Notes under the pieces: model-generated
Database searches by the model: none
Told to the model about the DNA's origin: nothing
What the model saw: only the letters and a program-made list of their open reading frames with translations
Shown here: piece by piece, positions 45,105-54,298 of the stretch
Numbering within the stretch: position 1 is the first letter of the stretch
How the letters are laid out: every line of letters starts with the position of its first letter
Made by a program: the position numbers and the translations under genes
Assembly (NCBI RefSeq): GCF_003025555.1
Contig: NZ_PYMH01000009.1
Location: 167,475 to 231,474, forward strand
DNA from: Photobacterium lutimaris
GTDB lineage: Bacteria > Pseudomonadota > Gammaproteobacteria > Enterobacterales > Vibrionaceae
Length of the DNA stretch: 64,000 nucleotides
Reading direction: 5' to 3'

Positions 45105-45530
45105 ATGACTTTGCGCCGACCGCACACTACGCTGGCATTACTTTTGGTGTTGATGATAAGCCTGATTATCAACCCGAGTTTTGCTATGCCCGGTCATCAA
45201 GCAATGTTGAGTCAACCAACAGTATCGAGCCAGCATACCGCCTCTGCCCCATCGACTTCCCATAGCACCGCTCACCACAAGGCCCAGAGCCAAGACATGG
45301 CTCATTGCGATAACTGTATTGATGGTTCGGCGATGAATACTAACCACTGCGGTAATGATGGAGACAACAAGCATTGCCAAAGCTGCAACAGCAGCCATTG
45401 CCATTACTCCGCCCTGCCAGTCTTCTCTCTCGCACAAACAAACTTATCCAATTACGGGACTCCCCATCGCTTATTGGTGAGTGCTCCTATCTCCCGTCCC
45501 GAAAACAACCTACGGCCCCCTATTCGCTAA
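45105..45530 (+). CDS. Exported Cys/His-rich protein, first gene of the copper operon
   Basis: 141 residues with a signal peptide (TLALLLVLMISLIINPSFA). The centre is packed with metal-ligand residues: HCDNC, HCGND, HCQSCN and HCHYS, preceded by a Ser/His-rich stretch. This suggests periplasmic copper (or zinc) binding; short Cys/His-rich leaders like it often open Cus-type operons. No firm family name. ATG at 45105 is used; the in-frame TTG one codon earlier is unnecessary. The start has little Shine-Dalgarno. Confidence 0.7.
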   Translation: MTLRRPHTTLALLLVLMISLIINPSFAMPGHQAMLSQPTVSSQHTASAPSTSHSTAHHKAQSQDMAHCDNCIDGSAMNTNHCGNDGDNKHCQSCNSSHCHYSALPVFSLAQTNLSNYGTPHRLLVSAPISRPENNLRPPIR

Positions 45531-45604
45531 TTCACTTCCGTCAACACCACTGGACCAGCTCGCTTGTGTCCGGTCGCTATTTACGTCGAAAAAGTGAAAA
45601 AATT

Positions 45605-46903
45605 ATGTATAACAACAAGATATACCGTGCACTGGGCATAGTGTCTCTCATTGGTTTTGCTGCCAGCTCATGGGCTAACGCTTATCCAGGCAACGGGCCT
45701 TCTGAGTCGGCAACATTAAACAGCCTTATCAATTGGGCGATTGAACATGATGTTGCCCAGCAGAAAATACAGTTTCAGGCTGATGCTATCAGTGAAATGG
45801 GGATCGCCAACAGCCAATTGATGGATCCCAAAATGAAAGTGGGTATCGGCGGTTTGCCCGTCGATAGCTTTGCTTTCGATGAAGATCCAATGACCAATAT
45901 TTCGGTCGGCCTGATGCAACAGTTTGGCCGTGGCAATAGCTTGTCGCTGCAACAAAAGCAGAGTCAACAGCAAGCCGGCAGTGTTCGAAAGCAGGCGGAT
46001 ATCCGCAAGTTAGATGTCACCAAGGTGATAACAAACACCTGGATAGAGCTTGCATATTTAGATCAAAGCCAGCAATTGATCAAACAAAACCAAGATCTGT
46101 TCCGTGAGCTCACCCGCTATCTAAGCACCAACTATGGTGTCGGGGCCAGCCAAGCGCAAGATTTGATCCAAGCCGAACTGCAAGTCAACAAAATAGATGA
46201 TCAACTCCAGTCAAATCAACAGATGCAGCAACGGCTTCGCGCCCAGCTATCTGAATGGCTTGGCGAGCAAGCTTGGCAAGTAAAGCCCAAAGCCTACCCA
46301 CAATGGCAGGCACTTAATACTTACCTTGCGGCATCCCCAGACAATCATTATCAGCAACTCGCCAGCCACCCCAATATCCAGGTAGCTGATGAACTGATCA
46401 AAAGCAATGAGACCGGGATAGAGCTGGCTAATGAGTCCTATCAGCCACAATTCGGCATCGAGGTGATGTATGCCCATCGCCAAGCAAACCGGATGGATGG
46501 CTCTGCAGCGCCGGATTTGGTCAGCGCCTATGTCACCATGGATCTCCCTTTATTCACAGAAAAGCGCCAAGACAAAAAGTTGTCAGCCGCTCAGCATCAA
46601 GTCGGAGCTTCCAGAACCCAGCGTGATCTTATGCTGCGCCAGATGCATGCACAGATCAGTGCCGCAACCATTGATCGGGATAACACCCAACAACGCCTAG
46701 AGCGTTACCGCTCAACGTTGCTAAAGCAAGCCAAGGAAAAAACCCAGGCGGTCGAGCGAGGCTATCAAAACAATACCAGTCAACTGGATGAGTATATCCG
46801 TGCAGCCAGTGAAGAGCTGGTCATCGAGCTGGAGCAGGCACGCCTTGCCGCCGACTTACAACAAGCAAATAACAACTTGGCATACCTGCTGAACAAATAT
46901 TAA
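45605..46903 (+). CDS. cusC: Outer-membrane efflux protein, TolC/CusC family
   Basis: 432 residues from the ATG at 45605; the long open stretch before it overlaps the upstream gene and lacks a signal peptide. Signal peptide near residues 1-26 (ending SSWANA). Body is long helices typical of TolC-family channels (two OEP repeats), with the periplasmic entrance helices in the second half. No lipobox Cys, unlike E. coli CusC. It should form the outer channel for the CusBA pump encoded next. Confidence 0.88.
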   Translation: MYNNKIYRALGIVSLIGFAASSWANAYPGNGPSESATLNSLINWAIEHDVAQQKIQFQADAISEMGIANSQLMDPKMKVGIGGLPVDSFAFDEDPMTNISVGLMQQFGRGNSLSLQQKQSQQQAGSVRKQADIRKLDVTKVITNTWIELAYLDQSQQLIKQNQDLFRELTRYLSTNYGVGASQAQDLIQAELQVNKIDDQLQSNQQMQQRLRAQLSEWLGEQAWQVKPKAYPQWQALNTYLAASPDNHYQQLASHPNIQVADELIKSNETGIELANESYQPQFGIEVMYAHRQANRMDGSAAPDLVSAYVTMDLPLFTEKRQDKKLSAAQHQVGASRTQRDLMLRQMHAQISAATIDRDNTQQRLERYRSTLLKQAKEKTQAVERGYQNNTSQLDEYIRAASEELVIELEQARLAADLQQANNNLAYLLNKY

Positions 46904-46911
46904 GGGATATC

Positions 46912-48495
46912 ATGAAACAGTCATTTTCTGTTGCCTTCATTGCACTCGCCATCGGTGCTGGCCTAGGGTATTTCACGAACGCCTATTTCGCTAATGGGCA
47001 ATTAAGTACCAGCCATGGCACAAGCAGCCATGTCGCCAATAACGAGCCCTTATATTGGGTCGCCCCCATGGATCCTAACTACAAACGTGACAAGCCGGGT
47101 AAATCACCGATGGGGATGGATTTGATCCCGGTCTATGAAGAAGATCTTGCTGGCGGCAATGATGATCCCGCCGGTACCGTCACAATCAACCCGGCGGTTG
47201 AGAACAACCTGGGCGTCAAAACCACCCGCGTTGAACGCCAGCAGCTTGCCCCAAAAATTGATAGCGTGGGCTATGTCAGCTTTGATGAAAGCCAGCTATG
47301 GCAGATCAACAGCCGTGTCAGTGGCTGGATCCAGAACCTCAGTGTCAATGCCATTGGTGAGCGCGTAGTCGCAGGGCAAGTACTCTTCGAAATTTACTCG
47401 CCAGATTTAGTGCGGGCGCAAGAGGAATTGCTCAATGCCAAACGCATGGGCAAAGCGGTACTGGTCAAAGGAACCAAAGACCGCCTGCGCTCACTGGGTG
47501 TTGATAACGGCCAAATCAGCGATATCCTACGCCGCGGAAAAGCCCGTCAATACATAGCAATAAAAGCCCCAGCAGATGGCGTAATCGCCAGCTTAGACAT
47601 CCGAAATGGCGCCTATTTATCACCGCAGCAAACCGTCATTACTGGGGGGGGATTATCCGACGTCTGGGTTGATGCCGAAGTATTTGAACGCCAAGCCCAC
47701 TGGATCACCCCAGGGACAACTGCAGAGATGTCGGTCGACGCCCTTCCGGGGAAGAGCTGGCAGGGCAAAGTCGACTACATCTATCCTATTTTAGATCCAG
47801 CAACCCGCACTCTGAGGGTGCGCCTGAAATTCAGCAACCGTGCAGCCAACCTCAAACCGAATATGTTTGCCAACCTGACTCTGATCCCACATACCAAGGA
47901 ATCGGTCTTGGTGGTACCAGAGCAAGCGGTGATCCGCTCCGGCAACATGGCCCGTGTTGTCCTCTCCCTTAGTGAAGGTAAATACCGCTCCGCACGTATT
48001 GAGACAGGACGTACCGCTGCAGGTATGGTTGAGGTCATCGATGGGCTAACAACGGGTGATAGTGTTGTTACCTCTGCCCACTTTATGCTGGATTCTGAAT
48101 CGAGCCAAAGTGCTGATCTCAGTCGTATCAACACCAATATCCCGGCAGAGCCCGTCAACCAAGTCCATACCAGCGGTGTGATCCGCAACATCATGCTGAA
48201 CCATAAGATGTTAACGCTGGAGCACCCACCTATCCCCGAATGGGGCTGGCCTGCCATGACCATGGATTTCACCGTCGGCGATGACAGTGATCTGAGCCAG
48301 TTTGTTGGAGGCCAATCGGTTCGGTTTCTAGTCACCAAACAGGAAAATGGCCAATACACACTGTCCGATGTTAAAGCGGAAAGTGGGCAAAGTGGAGCAA
48401 AGACAGACCACAGCACTATGGACCACAGTACTATGGACCACAGCACCATGGACCACAGCCTTCAGGCTCCGGTAAACAAGGAGGCTAAGCAATGA
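46912..48495 (+). CDS. cusB: RND copper/silver efflux adaptor CusB with C-terminal CusF domain
   Basis: 527 residues. N-terminal membrane anchor/signal, then the heavy-metal-binding segment YWVAPMDPNYKRDKPGKSPM near residue 43, membrane-fusion-protein barrel-sandwich and beta-barrel domains, and at about 415-485 a CusF-type fold with EWGWPAMTMDF (the Trp and two Met ligands of CusF). The C-terminus has four DHSTM-like repeats rich in His and Met. So chaperone and adaptor are fused. Starts 8 bp after cusC; overlaps cusA by 4 nt (ATGA). Confidence 0.93.
   Translation: MKQSFSVAFIALAIGAGLGYFTNAYFANGQLSTSHGTSSHVANNEPLYWVAPMDPNYKRDKPGKSPMGMDLIPVYEEDLAGGNDDPAGTVTINPAVENNLGVKTTRVERQQLAPKIDSVGYVSFDESQLWQINSRVSGWIQNLSVNAIGERVVAGQVLFEIYSPDLVRAQEELLNAKRMGKAVLVKGTKDRLRSLGVDNGQISDILRRGKARQYIAIKAPADGVIASLDIRNGAYLSPQQTVITGGGLSDVWVDAEVFERQAHWITPGTTAEMSVDALPGKSWQGKVDYIYPILDPATRTLRVRLKFSNRAANLKPNMFANLTLIPHTKESVLVVPEQAVIRSGNMARVVLSLSEGKYRSARIETGRTAAGMVEVIDGLTTGDSVVTSAHFMLDSESSQSADLSRINTNIPAEPVNQVHTSGVIRNIMLNHKMLTLEHPPIPEWGWPAMTMDFTVGDDSDLSQFVGGQSVRFLVTKQENGQYTLSDVKAESGQSGAKTDHSTMDHSTMDHSTMDHSLQAPVNKEAKQ
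48406..48459 (+). repeat. 15-bp coding tandem repeat at the cusB 3' end
   Basis: Three full and one partial copy of a 15-bp unit encoding DHSTM. The repeats add His and Met ligands to the tail of CusB; copy number could vary between strains. Confidence 0.9.
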
Positions 48496-51400
48496 TCAGT
48501 GCCGTGATCCGGTGGTCAATACAAAACCGCTTTCTGGTTTTGGTTGCGACCGCTTTCTTGATAGCCTCTGGCATATACAGTGTCAGACAAACCCCAATAG
48601 ATGCTATTCCTGATCTATCTGATGTGCAGGTTATTATCAAAACCAGCTACCCGGGCCAGGCACCGCAGGTAGTGGAAGATCAGGTCACCTATCCGCTGAC
48701 CAACGCCATGCTTGCAGTACCGGGAGCAGAAACGGTACGTGGCTATTCCTTCTTCGGTGACTCCTATGTCTATATCATCTTCAATGATGATACCGATATG
48801 TACTGGGCCCGCTCTCGGGTGCTGGAGTACCTAAGTCAGGTTGCCCCTAACCTACCGGACAGCGCCAAGCCGACCTTAGGCCCTGATGCCACCGGTGTCG
48901 GCTGGATTTACAGCTATGTCTTGGTGGATAAAACCGGCCAGCATGACCTTAGCGAACTAAGAAGCTTGCAGGACTGGTTTCTGAAATATGAGCTGCAAAC
49001 CGTTGAAGGCGTATCGGAAATCGCCACGGTTGGCGGTATGGTCAAGCAGTACCAAGTCCAGATAGATCCCAATAAGCTACGGGCCTATAACCTGACGCTA
49101 CAACAGGTCAATATGGCGATTCAGGCAGGAAACCAAGAAGCGGGGGCTTCTGTGGTTGAACTGGCCGAAGCTGAGCATATGGTCAGAGCGACTGGCTATG
49201 TTTCTAATATTGATGATCTTAAGAACATCCCCCTCAAGGTCACTGACAAAGGCACACCGCTATTGCTTGGTGATATCGCCGATATCAACCTTGGGCCGCA
49301 AATGCGCCGGGGGATCTCCGAGCTGAACGGTGAAGGCGAAGCGGTTGGCGGGGTCGTCGTGATGCGCTTTGGCGAGAATGCCCAAGAAGTCATCAGCAAC
49401 GTGAAAGACAAACTCTCTGACCTAGAGCGTAGCTTACCTGATGGTGTGGAGATCGTGACGACCTATGACCGTTCAGGTTTGATCGACAGCGCAGTCAAGA
49501 ATCTCTACGAGAAATTGATTGAAGAATTCATCGTTGTTGCCATCGTCTGTGCCCTGTTCCTGTTCCACTTCCGCTCATCATTGGTGGTGATGATTAGCTT
49601 GCCTATCGGTATCCTATCAGCGTTTATCATCATGCACTGGCAGGGGATCAACGCCAATATCATGTCACTCGGGGGCATCGCTATTGCAATTGGTGCCATG
49701 GTCGATGGTGCTATCGTGATGATAGAGAATGTCCACAAGCACATTGAACGTACCCCGCTTACGGATAAGAACCGTTGGCAGGTGATCAGCAAAGCCGCTG
49801 AAGAAGTCGGCACCCCACTGTTTTTCTCGCTCATCATTATCACCTTGAGTTTTGTGCCGGTGTTTGCTTTGGAGGGCCAAGAAGGCAAGATGTTCTCGCC
49901 ATTGGCCTTCACCAAAACCTACGCCATGGCCGCCTCTGCCGGTCTGGCTATCACCTTGGTGCCGGTGCTGATGGGCTACCTGATCCGCGGCAACGTCATG
50001 CCCGAGCACAAAAACCCGATCAACCGCTTGGTCACCTTGCTCTACCGGCCATTGCTTAATTTCAGTCTGGCCTTTCCCAAAACCGTCATTGTGATCGCAC
50101 TCGCCTTGATGGCTTCGGCCTACTATCCAGTACAAAAGATGGGCAGCGAATTCATCCCACCGCTGGACGAAGGCGATTTGATGTATATGCCAACGACCTA
50201 TCCGGGCATTTCAATCGGCAAGGCGCGTGAGTTGTTGCAGCAAACCGATAAGCTGATCAAAACCATTCCGGAGGTGAAAACCGTTTGGGGCAAAATAGGC
50301 CGTGCAGAAACCGCCACCGATCCGGCACCGCTGACCATGATCGAGACCATAATCCAGCTCAAACCCAAAGAAGAATGGCGTGAAGGTGTCACCACCGACA
50401 GCCTACGCCGCGAGCTTGATAATTTAGTGCAATTTCCGGGTTTGACCAATGCCTGGGTAATGCCGATAAAAACCCGTATCGACATGCTGGCCACCGGCAT
50501 AAAAACGCCGATTGGGATCAAGATTGCAGGGCCGGAGCTCAAGCAGATCGAACAAATCGGAGCCCGGTTAGAAACCGTGCTGCAAGGTATTGAAGGAACT
50601 GCGTCAGTCTATGCCGAACGGGTAGCCGGTGGTCGTTACATCACCATGGATATAAAGCGCCGTGAAGCAGCACGCTACGGCCTAAGTATCCGTGATATCC
50701 AGCAAGTGATCAGCACCGCTGTCGGCGGCATGAATGTCGGGGAATCCGTCGAGGGGCTGGAGCGCTATCCTATCAATGTCCGCTATCCGCAAAGCTATCG
50801 TGACTCATTGGACAAGCTGCGCAACCTGCCGCTGGTGACCCCTAACGGTGCCCGGATCGCACTGGCAGATGTTGCGAATATCCGATTTGAAGATGGCCCG
50901 CCAATGATCAAGACCGAAAATGCCCGTCCTAACGGCTGGGTCTTTATCGACATTGATGGTCGCGATCTTGGTTCTTATGTCCAAGATGCCCAGCAAACCG
51001 TTGCCGAGCAGCTTGAACTTCCAGCCGGTTATTCACTGGTATGGTCCGGCCAATACGAATATATGGAACGGGCCAAAGCCCGATTAACCGTGGTCGTACC
51101 CGCAACGATCGCCATCATAATGCTGTTGCTCTACCTCAGCTTCCGCCGAGTCGGGGAAGTAATGATCATCATGGGCACCCTACCACTGGCGATGGTCGGC
51201 GGGGTATGGCTGATGGAATGGCTGGGCTACAACTTCTCGATTGCCGTTGGCGTTGGCTTCATAGCCTTAGCCGGTGTGGCGGTGGAAATTGGCGTCATCA
51301 TGCTGGTTTACCTTAATCAGGCTTGGAAATTCCAGCAAGAAGAAGCGGAACATCTCAATCAGCCACTCACTCTCGAATCGCTCAACAATGCGATCCAACA

Positions 51401-51620
51401 AGGGGCTGGGTTGCGAGTTCGGCCAATTATGATGACGGTGTTCACCGTGATCATCGGCCTTATTCCTATTATGTACGGCTCAGGTACTGGTTCGGAAGTC
51501 ATGCAGCGCATTGCCGCACCGATGATTGGTGGTATGTCATCAGCCCTGTTGCTCACGCTTGTTGTATTACCCGCCTCCTTCCAACTTTGGAAACGCTATA
51601 GCTACAAACTCACTGAATAA
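48492..51620 (+). CDS. cusA: Heavy-metal RND efflux pump CusA
   Basis: Inner-membrane proton-driven exporter of Cu(I)/Ag(I), 1042 residues. Twelve helices in RND arrangement, two large periplasmic loops. N-terminal IDAIPDLSDVQVIIKTSYPGQAPQ is diagnostic of heavy-metal RND (HME) proteins, and the GSEFIPPLDEGDLMYMPTTYPG loop holds conserved methionines of the metal path. GGIAIAIGAMVDGAIVMIENVHKH carries the transmembrane proton-relay residues. Works with CusB and CusC above. Confidence 0.96.
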   Translation: MISAVIRWSIQNRFLVLVATAFLIASGIYSVRQTPIDAIPDLSDVQVIIKTSYPGQAPQVVEDQVTYPLTNAMLAVPGAETVRGYSFFGDSYVYIIFNDDTDMYWARSRVLEYLSQVAPNLPDSAKPTLGPDATGVGWIYSYVLVDKTGQHDLSELRSLQDWFLKYELQTVEGVSEIATVGGMVKQYQVQIDPNKLRAYNLTLQQVNMAIQAGNQEAGASVVELAEAEHMVRATGYVSNIDDLKNIPLKVTDKGTPLLLGDIADINLGPQMRRGISELNGEGEAVGGVVVMRFGENAQEVISNVKDKLSDLERSLPDGVEIVTTYDRSGLIDSAVKNLYEKLIEEFIVVAIVCALFLFHFRSSLVVMISLPIGILSAFIIMHWQGINANIMSLGGIAIAIGAMVDGAIVMIENVHKHIERTPLTDKNRWQVISKAAEEVGTPLFFSLIIITLSFVPVFALEGQEGKMFSPLAFTKTYAMAASAGLAITLVPVLMGYLIRGNVMPEHKNPINRLVTLLYRPLLNFSLAFPKTVIVIALALMASAYYPVQKMGSEFIPPLDEGDLMYMPTTYPGISIGKARELLQQTDKLIKTIPEVKTVWGKIGRAETATDPAPLTMIETIIQLKPKEEWREGVTTDSLRRELDNLVQFPGLTNAWVMPIKTRIDMLATGIKTPIGIKIAGPELKQIEQIGARLETVLQGIEGTASVYAERVAGGRYITMDIKRREAARYGLSIRDIQQVISTAVGGMNVGESVEGLERYPINVRYPQSYRDSLDKLRNLPLVTPNGARIALADVANIRFEDGPPMIKTENARPNGWVFIDIDGRDLGSYVQDAQQTVAEQLELPAGYSLVWSGQYEYMERAKARLTVVVPATIAIIMLLLYLSFRRVGEVMIIMGTLPLAMVGGVWLMEWLGYNFSIAVGVGFIALAGVAVEIGVIMLVYLNQAWKFQQEEAEHLNQPLTLESLNNAIQQGAGLRVRPIMMTVFTVIIGLIPIMYGSGTGSEVMQRIAAPMIGGMSSALLLTLVVLPASFQLWKRYSYKLTE

Positions 51621-51634
51621 ATACAAACAATTTT

Positions 51635-51653
51635 CCCGGTGCCCGGCACCGGG
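51635..51653 (+). repeat. Intercistronic hairpin after cusA
   Basis: CCCGGTGCC/GGCACCGGG with a one-base gap, 14 bp past the cusA stop and just before the next Shine-Dalgarno. No T-run, so more likely an RNA-stability or partial-attenuation element that sets the ratio of pump to cupredoxin. Confidence 0.6.
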
Positions 51654-51665
51654 TAAGGAATGACA

Positions 51666-52163
51666 ATGAAATTAAGATCTGCGCTATCGCTGGCCCTACT
51701 ACTGGCAACCCCCTTGAGCTTTGCCGCTGGGGAACACGCTCATCATCACGAAGGGCACGGTAATATGTCTGGCCACGGTGCGATGGCCTCGGCGGTCGGT
51801 ATGCCTGCGCCTGCGGCACAGGCAACCCAAACCTATCAAGTGGCACTGGCCGATGATATGACCATGCAGTTCGAGCCAAGCTTGGCCATCAAACAAGGTG
51901 ATGTGGTGCGGTTTGTTGTCACCAACAAAGGCCAGATCCCCCATGAATTTTCCATTGGCAGTCTCGACGAACAAGCCAAGCATCGCGAGATGATGCGGGC
52001 AATGCCGGATATGGAGCACCATGACGGCACCACTATCACTTTAGCTCCTGGTGAAACAGCCGAAATGGGATGGCATTTCATGGGACAGAGCTTTGTCGAA
52101 TTCTCTTGCAATATTGCCGGCCATTCAGAGGCAGGCATGAAGCGTAATACCGTTTTGAAATAA
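51666..52163 (+). CDS. Exported cupredoxin-domain copper-binding protein
   Basis: 165 residues. Signal peptide ending PLSFA, a His/Met-rich stretch (HAHHHEGHGNMSGHG), then a plastocyanin/azurin-type domain. Type 1 copper ligands are apparent: His in IPHEFSIG, then Cys, His and Met in CNIAGHSEAGM. It probably stores or shuttles periplasmic copper. ATG at 51666 chosen because AAGGA lies 7 nt upstream; an ATG two codons earlier is too close. Confidence 0.88.
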   Translation: MKLRSALSLALLLATPLSFAAGEHAHHHEGHGNMSGHGAMASAVGMPAPAAQATQTYQVALADDMTMQFEPSLAIKQGDVVRFVVTNKGQIPHEFSIGSLDEQAKHREMMRAMPDMEHHDGTTITLAPGETAEMGWHFMGQSFVEFSCNIAGHSEAGMKRNTVLK

Positions 52164-52179
52164 CTCACTGGAACACACT

Positions 52180-52698
52180 ATGAAATATTTACTACCTGCA
52201 CTCCTACTCTCTTTAAGCAGTGCGCAGGCTCTGGCAAGCACAGATGCACAAGCTTTCAGTCAGCTGTCACCGCAAGCAGCACTGGAGCAATCACATCAAT
52301 GGCACCACACCGGTAAAGCAACAGTCAGAGTGATGCCGGATGCTATCCATGCCGAATTTGCCGATGGCTCAAAAGCCACCGTACCCGTAAAAGATGAGTT
52401 CCTTCTTTCTATTGCCCCGTTCGAAAAAGTAACCCATGGCTGTACCTTCCATGTCCCGACAGGATGCCAAGGAGAAATGGTTAGCAAGTCGATGATGGTG
52501 AAGATCACCGATACCCAATCCAATGAAATCATTCAGTCTGGTATGGTGAAAACCCAAAAAGACGGCTTCATTGATTTCTGGATGCCAAAAAATGGCAACT
52601 ACCAGTTCACCTTCACCTACCAAGGCAAAACAGCCACTGAAGTACTAAGCACCGAAGGTAACAGCCGTACCTGTATCACTACCATGCAATTGATTTAA
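52180..52698 (+). CDS. cueP: CueP family periplasmic copper-binding protein
   Basis: 172 residues. Signal peptide ending ALAS; the CueP signature THGCTFHVPTGCQGEM with two cysteines and a third in SRTCITTMQL at the C-terminus. In Salmonella CueP is a CueR-regulated periplasmic copper protein that supplies copper to SodCII; here it ends a CueR-type operon, which fits. Followed by a terminator. Confidence 0.88.
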   Translation: MKYLLPALLLSLSSAQALASTDAQAFSQLSPQAALEQSHQWHHTGKATVRVMPDAIHAEFADGSKATVPVKDEFLLSIAPFEKVTHGCTFHVPTGCQGEMVSKSMMVKITDTQSNEIIQSGMVKTQKDGFIDFWMPKNGNYQFTFTYQGKTATEVLSTEGNSRTCITTMQLI

Positions 52699-52723
52699 AT
52701 CTTCCCCTACGCGACAACCTCCC

Positions 52724-52754
52724 CCCTGCAGACCACAACTCTGCAGGGTGTTTT
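52724..52754 (+). terminator. Terminator of the copper operon
   Basis: CCCTGCAGA/TCTGCAGGG stem with seven-base loop then TGTTTTG. Confidence 0.8.
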
Positions 52755-52783
52755 GCCATGCCGTTGAATTCCGTCGTCTCTCA

Positions 52784-52808
52784 ATATACTTTGACTTTCA
52801 AACTATAT
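52784..52808. promoter_or_regulatory. Palindromic operator 1 upstream of the CDF exporter
   Basis: ATATA-C-TTTGA-CTT-TCAAA-C-TATAT: outer and inner arms are exact inverted repeats about a centre at 52796. Candidate site for the MarR regulator encoded downstream. Confidence 0.65.
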
Positions 52809-52817
52809 GATCACAAA

Positions 52818-52840
52818 ATACCTTGACTATCAAAATATAT
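52818..52840. promoter_or_regulatory. Palindromic operator 2 upstream of the CDF exporter
   Basis: Second copy of the TTGA-N3-TCAA palindrome centred at 52828, 32 bp (three helical turns) from the first, so both lie on one DNA face. A TATAAT at 52838-52843 overlaps it, so binding would block a promoter. Confidence 0.6.
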
Positions 52841-52872
52841 AATTACCAAACAAAATAGCTTAGGGATCATTC

Positions 52873-53832
52873 ATGCACAGCTCTAATTTGCAGCACTGGC
52901 AGCATAGCCATGATTTTGCGTCTATCAATCCGCAAGGGGAAAAACGGACGCTTTGGGTGCTCGGACTGACAGCCATTACCATGGTGGCAGAAATCACTGC
53001 AGGCACACTCTTTGGATCAATGGCCTTACTGGCAGACGGTTGGCACATGGGCACGCATGCCGCCGCGTTCCTGATCACCGTATTTGCCTACCGTTATGCC
53101 CGCAAACATGCCAACAACCCGGCCTTCTCATTCGGCACGGGTAAAGTCAGTGTACTCGGTGGTTTCACCAGCGCCATTGCTCTTGGCCTCGTCGCTTTGC
53201 TGATGCTGGTCGAGTCTTTCCATCGCCTACTCGACCCGCAAGCGATACAGTTCAATGAAGCCATTTTCGTCGCCGTGATTGGCTTGGTCGTCAACATCGT
53301 CAGCGTGTTTCTTTTGCACGGCAACCATCACGATGATCACGGCCATCACCATCATAACCATGCTCATGAGCACGGACACAACCATGAGCATCATCACGGA
53401 CATGACCACAACCTGCGCGCGGCCTACTTCCATGTCTTGGCAGATGCGTTAACGTCGCTATTGGCTATTGTTGCCCTGCTGTTTGGTAAATACCTCGGCT
53501 ATGATTGGCTTGATGCCGTTATGGGCATGGTCGGTGCGGTCATTATTACCCGCTGGGCGTGGGGGTTGATGAAACAAACGAGCCCAATTTTGCTTGATGG
53601 CAATATCGACCATGGATACCAACAAATAATCATCGACACCCTCGAGAGTGACGCCGATAGCAAAGTCAGTGATATCCATATCTGGAAAGTCAGCGCAGAC
53701 CATTATGCGGCGATGATTTCGCTGGTGACCCACCAGCCAAAAGCAGCCAACGAATACAAGCAATTACTGAAAGAGTTCGATAAACTTAGTCATCTCACGA
53801 TAGAGGTCAACCCGTGCCGAGGCGCACACTGA
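52873..53832 (+). CDS. dmeF: Cation diffusion facilitator metal exporter (DmeF-like)
   Basis: 319-residue CDF transporter exporting divalent metal (Co, Ni or Zn) by proton exchange. Six helices; metal-site motif ALLADGWHMGTHA in helix 2 and FHVLADALTSLLA in helix 5, separated by a long His-rich loop (residues about 150-178) with over 15 His. The C-terminal cytoplasmic domain has SDIHIWKVSADHYAAM. The WHMGTHA form (His where most zinc CDFs have HxxxD) is typical of DmeF. AGGG 6-9 nt before the ATG. First gene with the MarR regulator, 13 bp apart. Confidence 0.85.
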   Translation: MHSSNLQHWQHSHDFASINPQGEKRTLWVLGLTAITMVAEITAGTLFGSMALLADGWHMGTHAAAFLITVFAYRYARKHANNPAFSFGTGKVSVLGGFTSAIALGLVALLMLVESFHRLLDPQAIQFNEAIFVAVIGLVVNIVSVFLLHGNHHDDHGHHHHNHAHEHGHNHEHHHGHDHNLRAAYFHVLADALTSLLAIVALLFGKYLGYDWLDAVMGMVGAVIITRWAWGLMKQTSPILLDGNIDHGYQQIIIDTLESDADSKVSDIHIWKVSADHYAAMISLVTHQPKAANEYKQLLKEFDKLSHLTIEVNPCRGAH

Positions 53833-53845
53833 CAACGAGACAGAA

Positions 53846-54262
53846 ATGAAAGACATTGAACAGTTGAACCACACCATCATTGAATTCTACGAAAAGCTCT
53901 CTTCTTGGGAGCAATCCGTTGTCCGTGGCAAGGGCTTCTCCCTGCCACAGGTTCATGTCGTTGAAATCCTGGGTGCCCATGGTGCGATGAGGATGAAAGA
54001 GCTGGCGGATAAAATTGGTGTGACAACCGGTACCCTGACTGTTCAGGTCGATAAAATGGTCAAGCTGGGCCTTCTGGTGCGCCGTCCGCATGAATCAGAT
54101 CGTCGATCGATTCTGGTTGAGCTGACAGCCGAGGGGGAAGAACTGTATCACGAGCACGATCAGCTTCATCTTAGCCTGACGCAAGACATCACCGCCAAGC
54201 TCAGTACTGATGAGCGAGAGCAGCTTCTTGCCAGCCTGACCAAAATGAACCAAGAATTCTAA
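53846..54262 (+). CDS. MarR family regulator, possibly metal-sensing
   Basis: 138 residues with the MarR winged helix: MKELADKIGVTTGTLTVQVDKMVKLGLLVRRPHESDRRSILVEL. Co-transcribed with the CDF exporter. Residues that may correspond to the zinc sites of AdcR are present: Glu22, His37, and the pair His104/His108 with the same four-residue spacing as AdcR His108/His112, in ELYHEHDQLHLSL. This suggests direct metal sensing and repression of the exporter through the two upstream palindromes. The comparison is from memory, so it stays an inference. Confidence 0.82.
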   Translation: MKDIEQLNHTIIEFYEKLSSWEQSVVRGKGFSLPQVHVVEILGAHGAMRMKELADKIGVTTGTLTVQVDKMVKLGLLVRRPHESDRRSILVELTAEGEELYHEHDQLHLSLTQDITAKLSTDEREQLLASLTKMNQEF

Positions 54263-54298
54263 ACGCCACGCTCCAACCAACCCCTTGCTATCCACCTT

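Noticed and set aside
45374..45604. N-terminal extension of the CusC frame
   Set aside because: Overlaps the upstream Cys/His-rich gene and would hide the signal peptide that begins at 45605.
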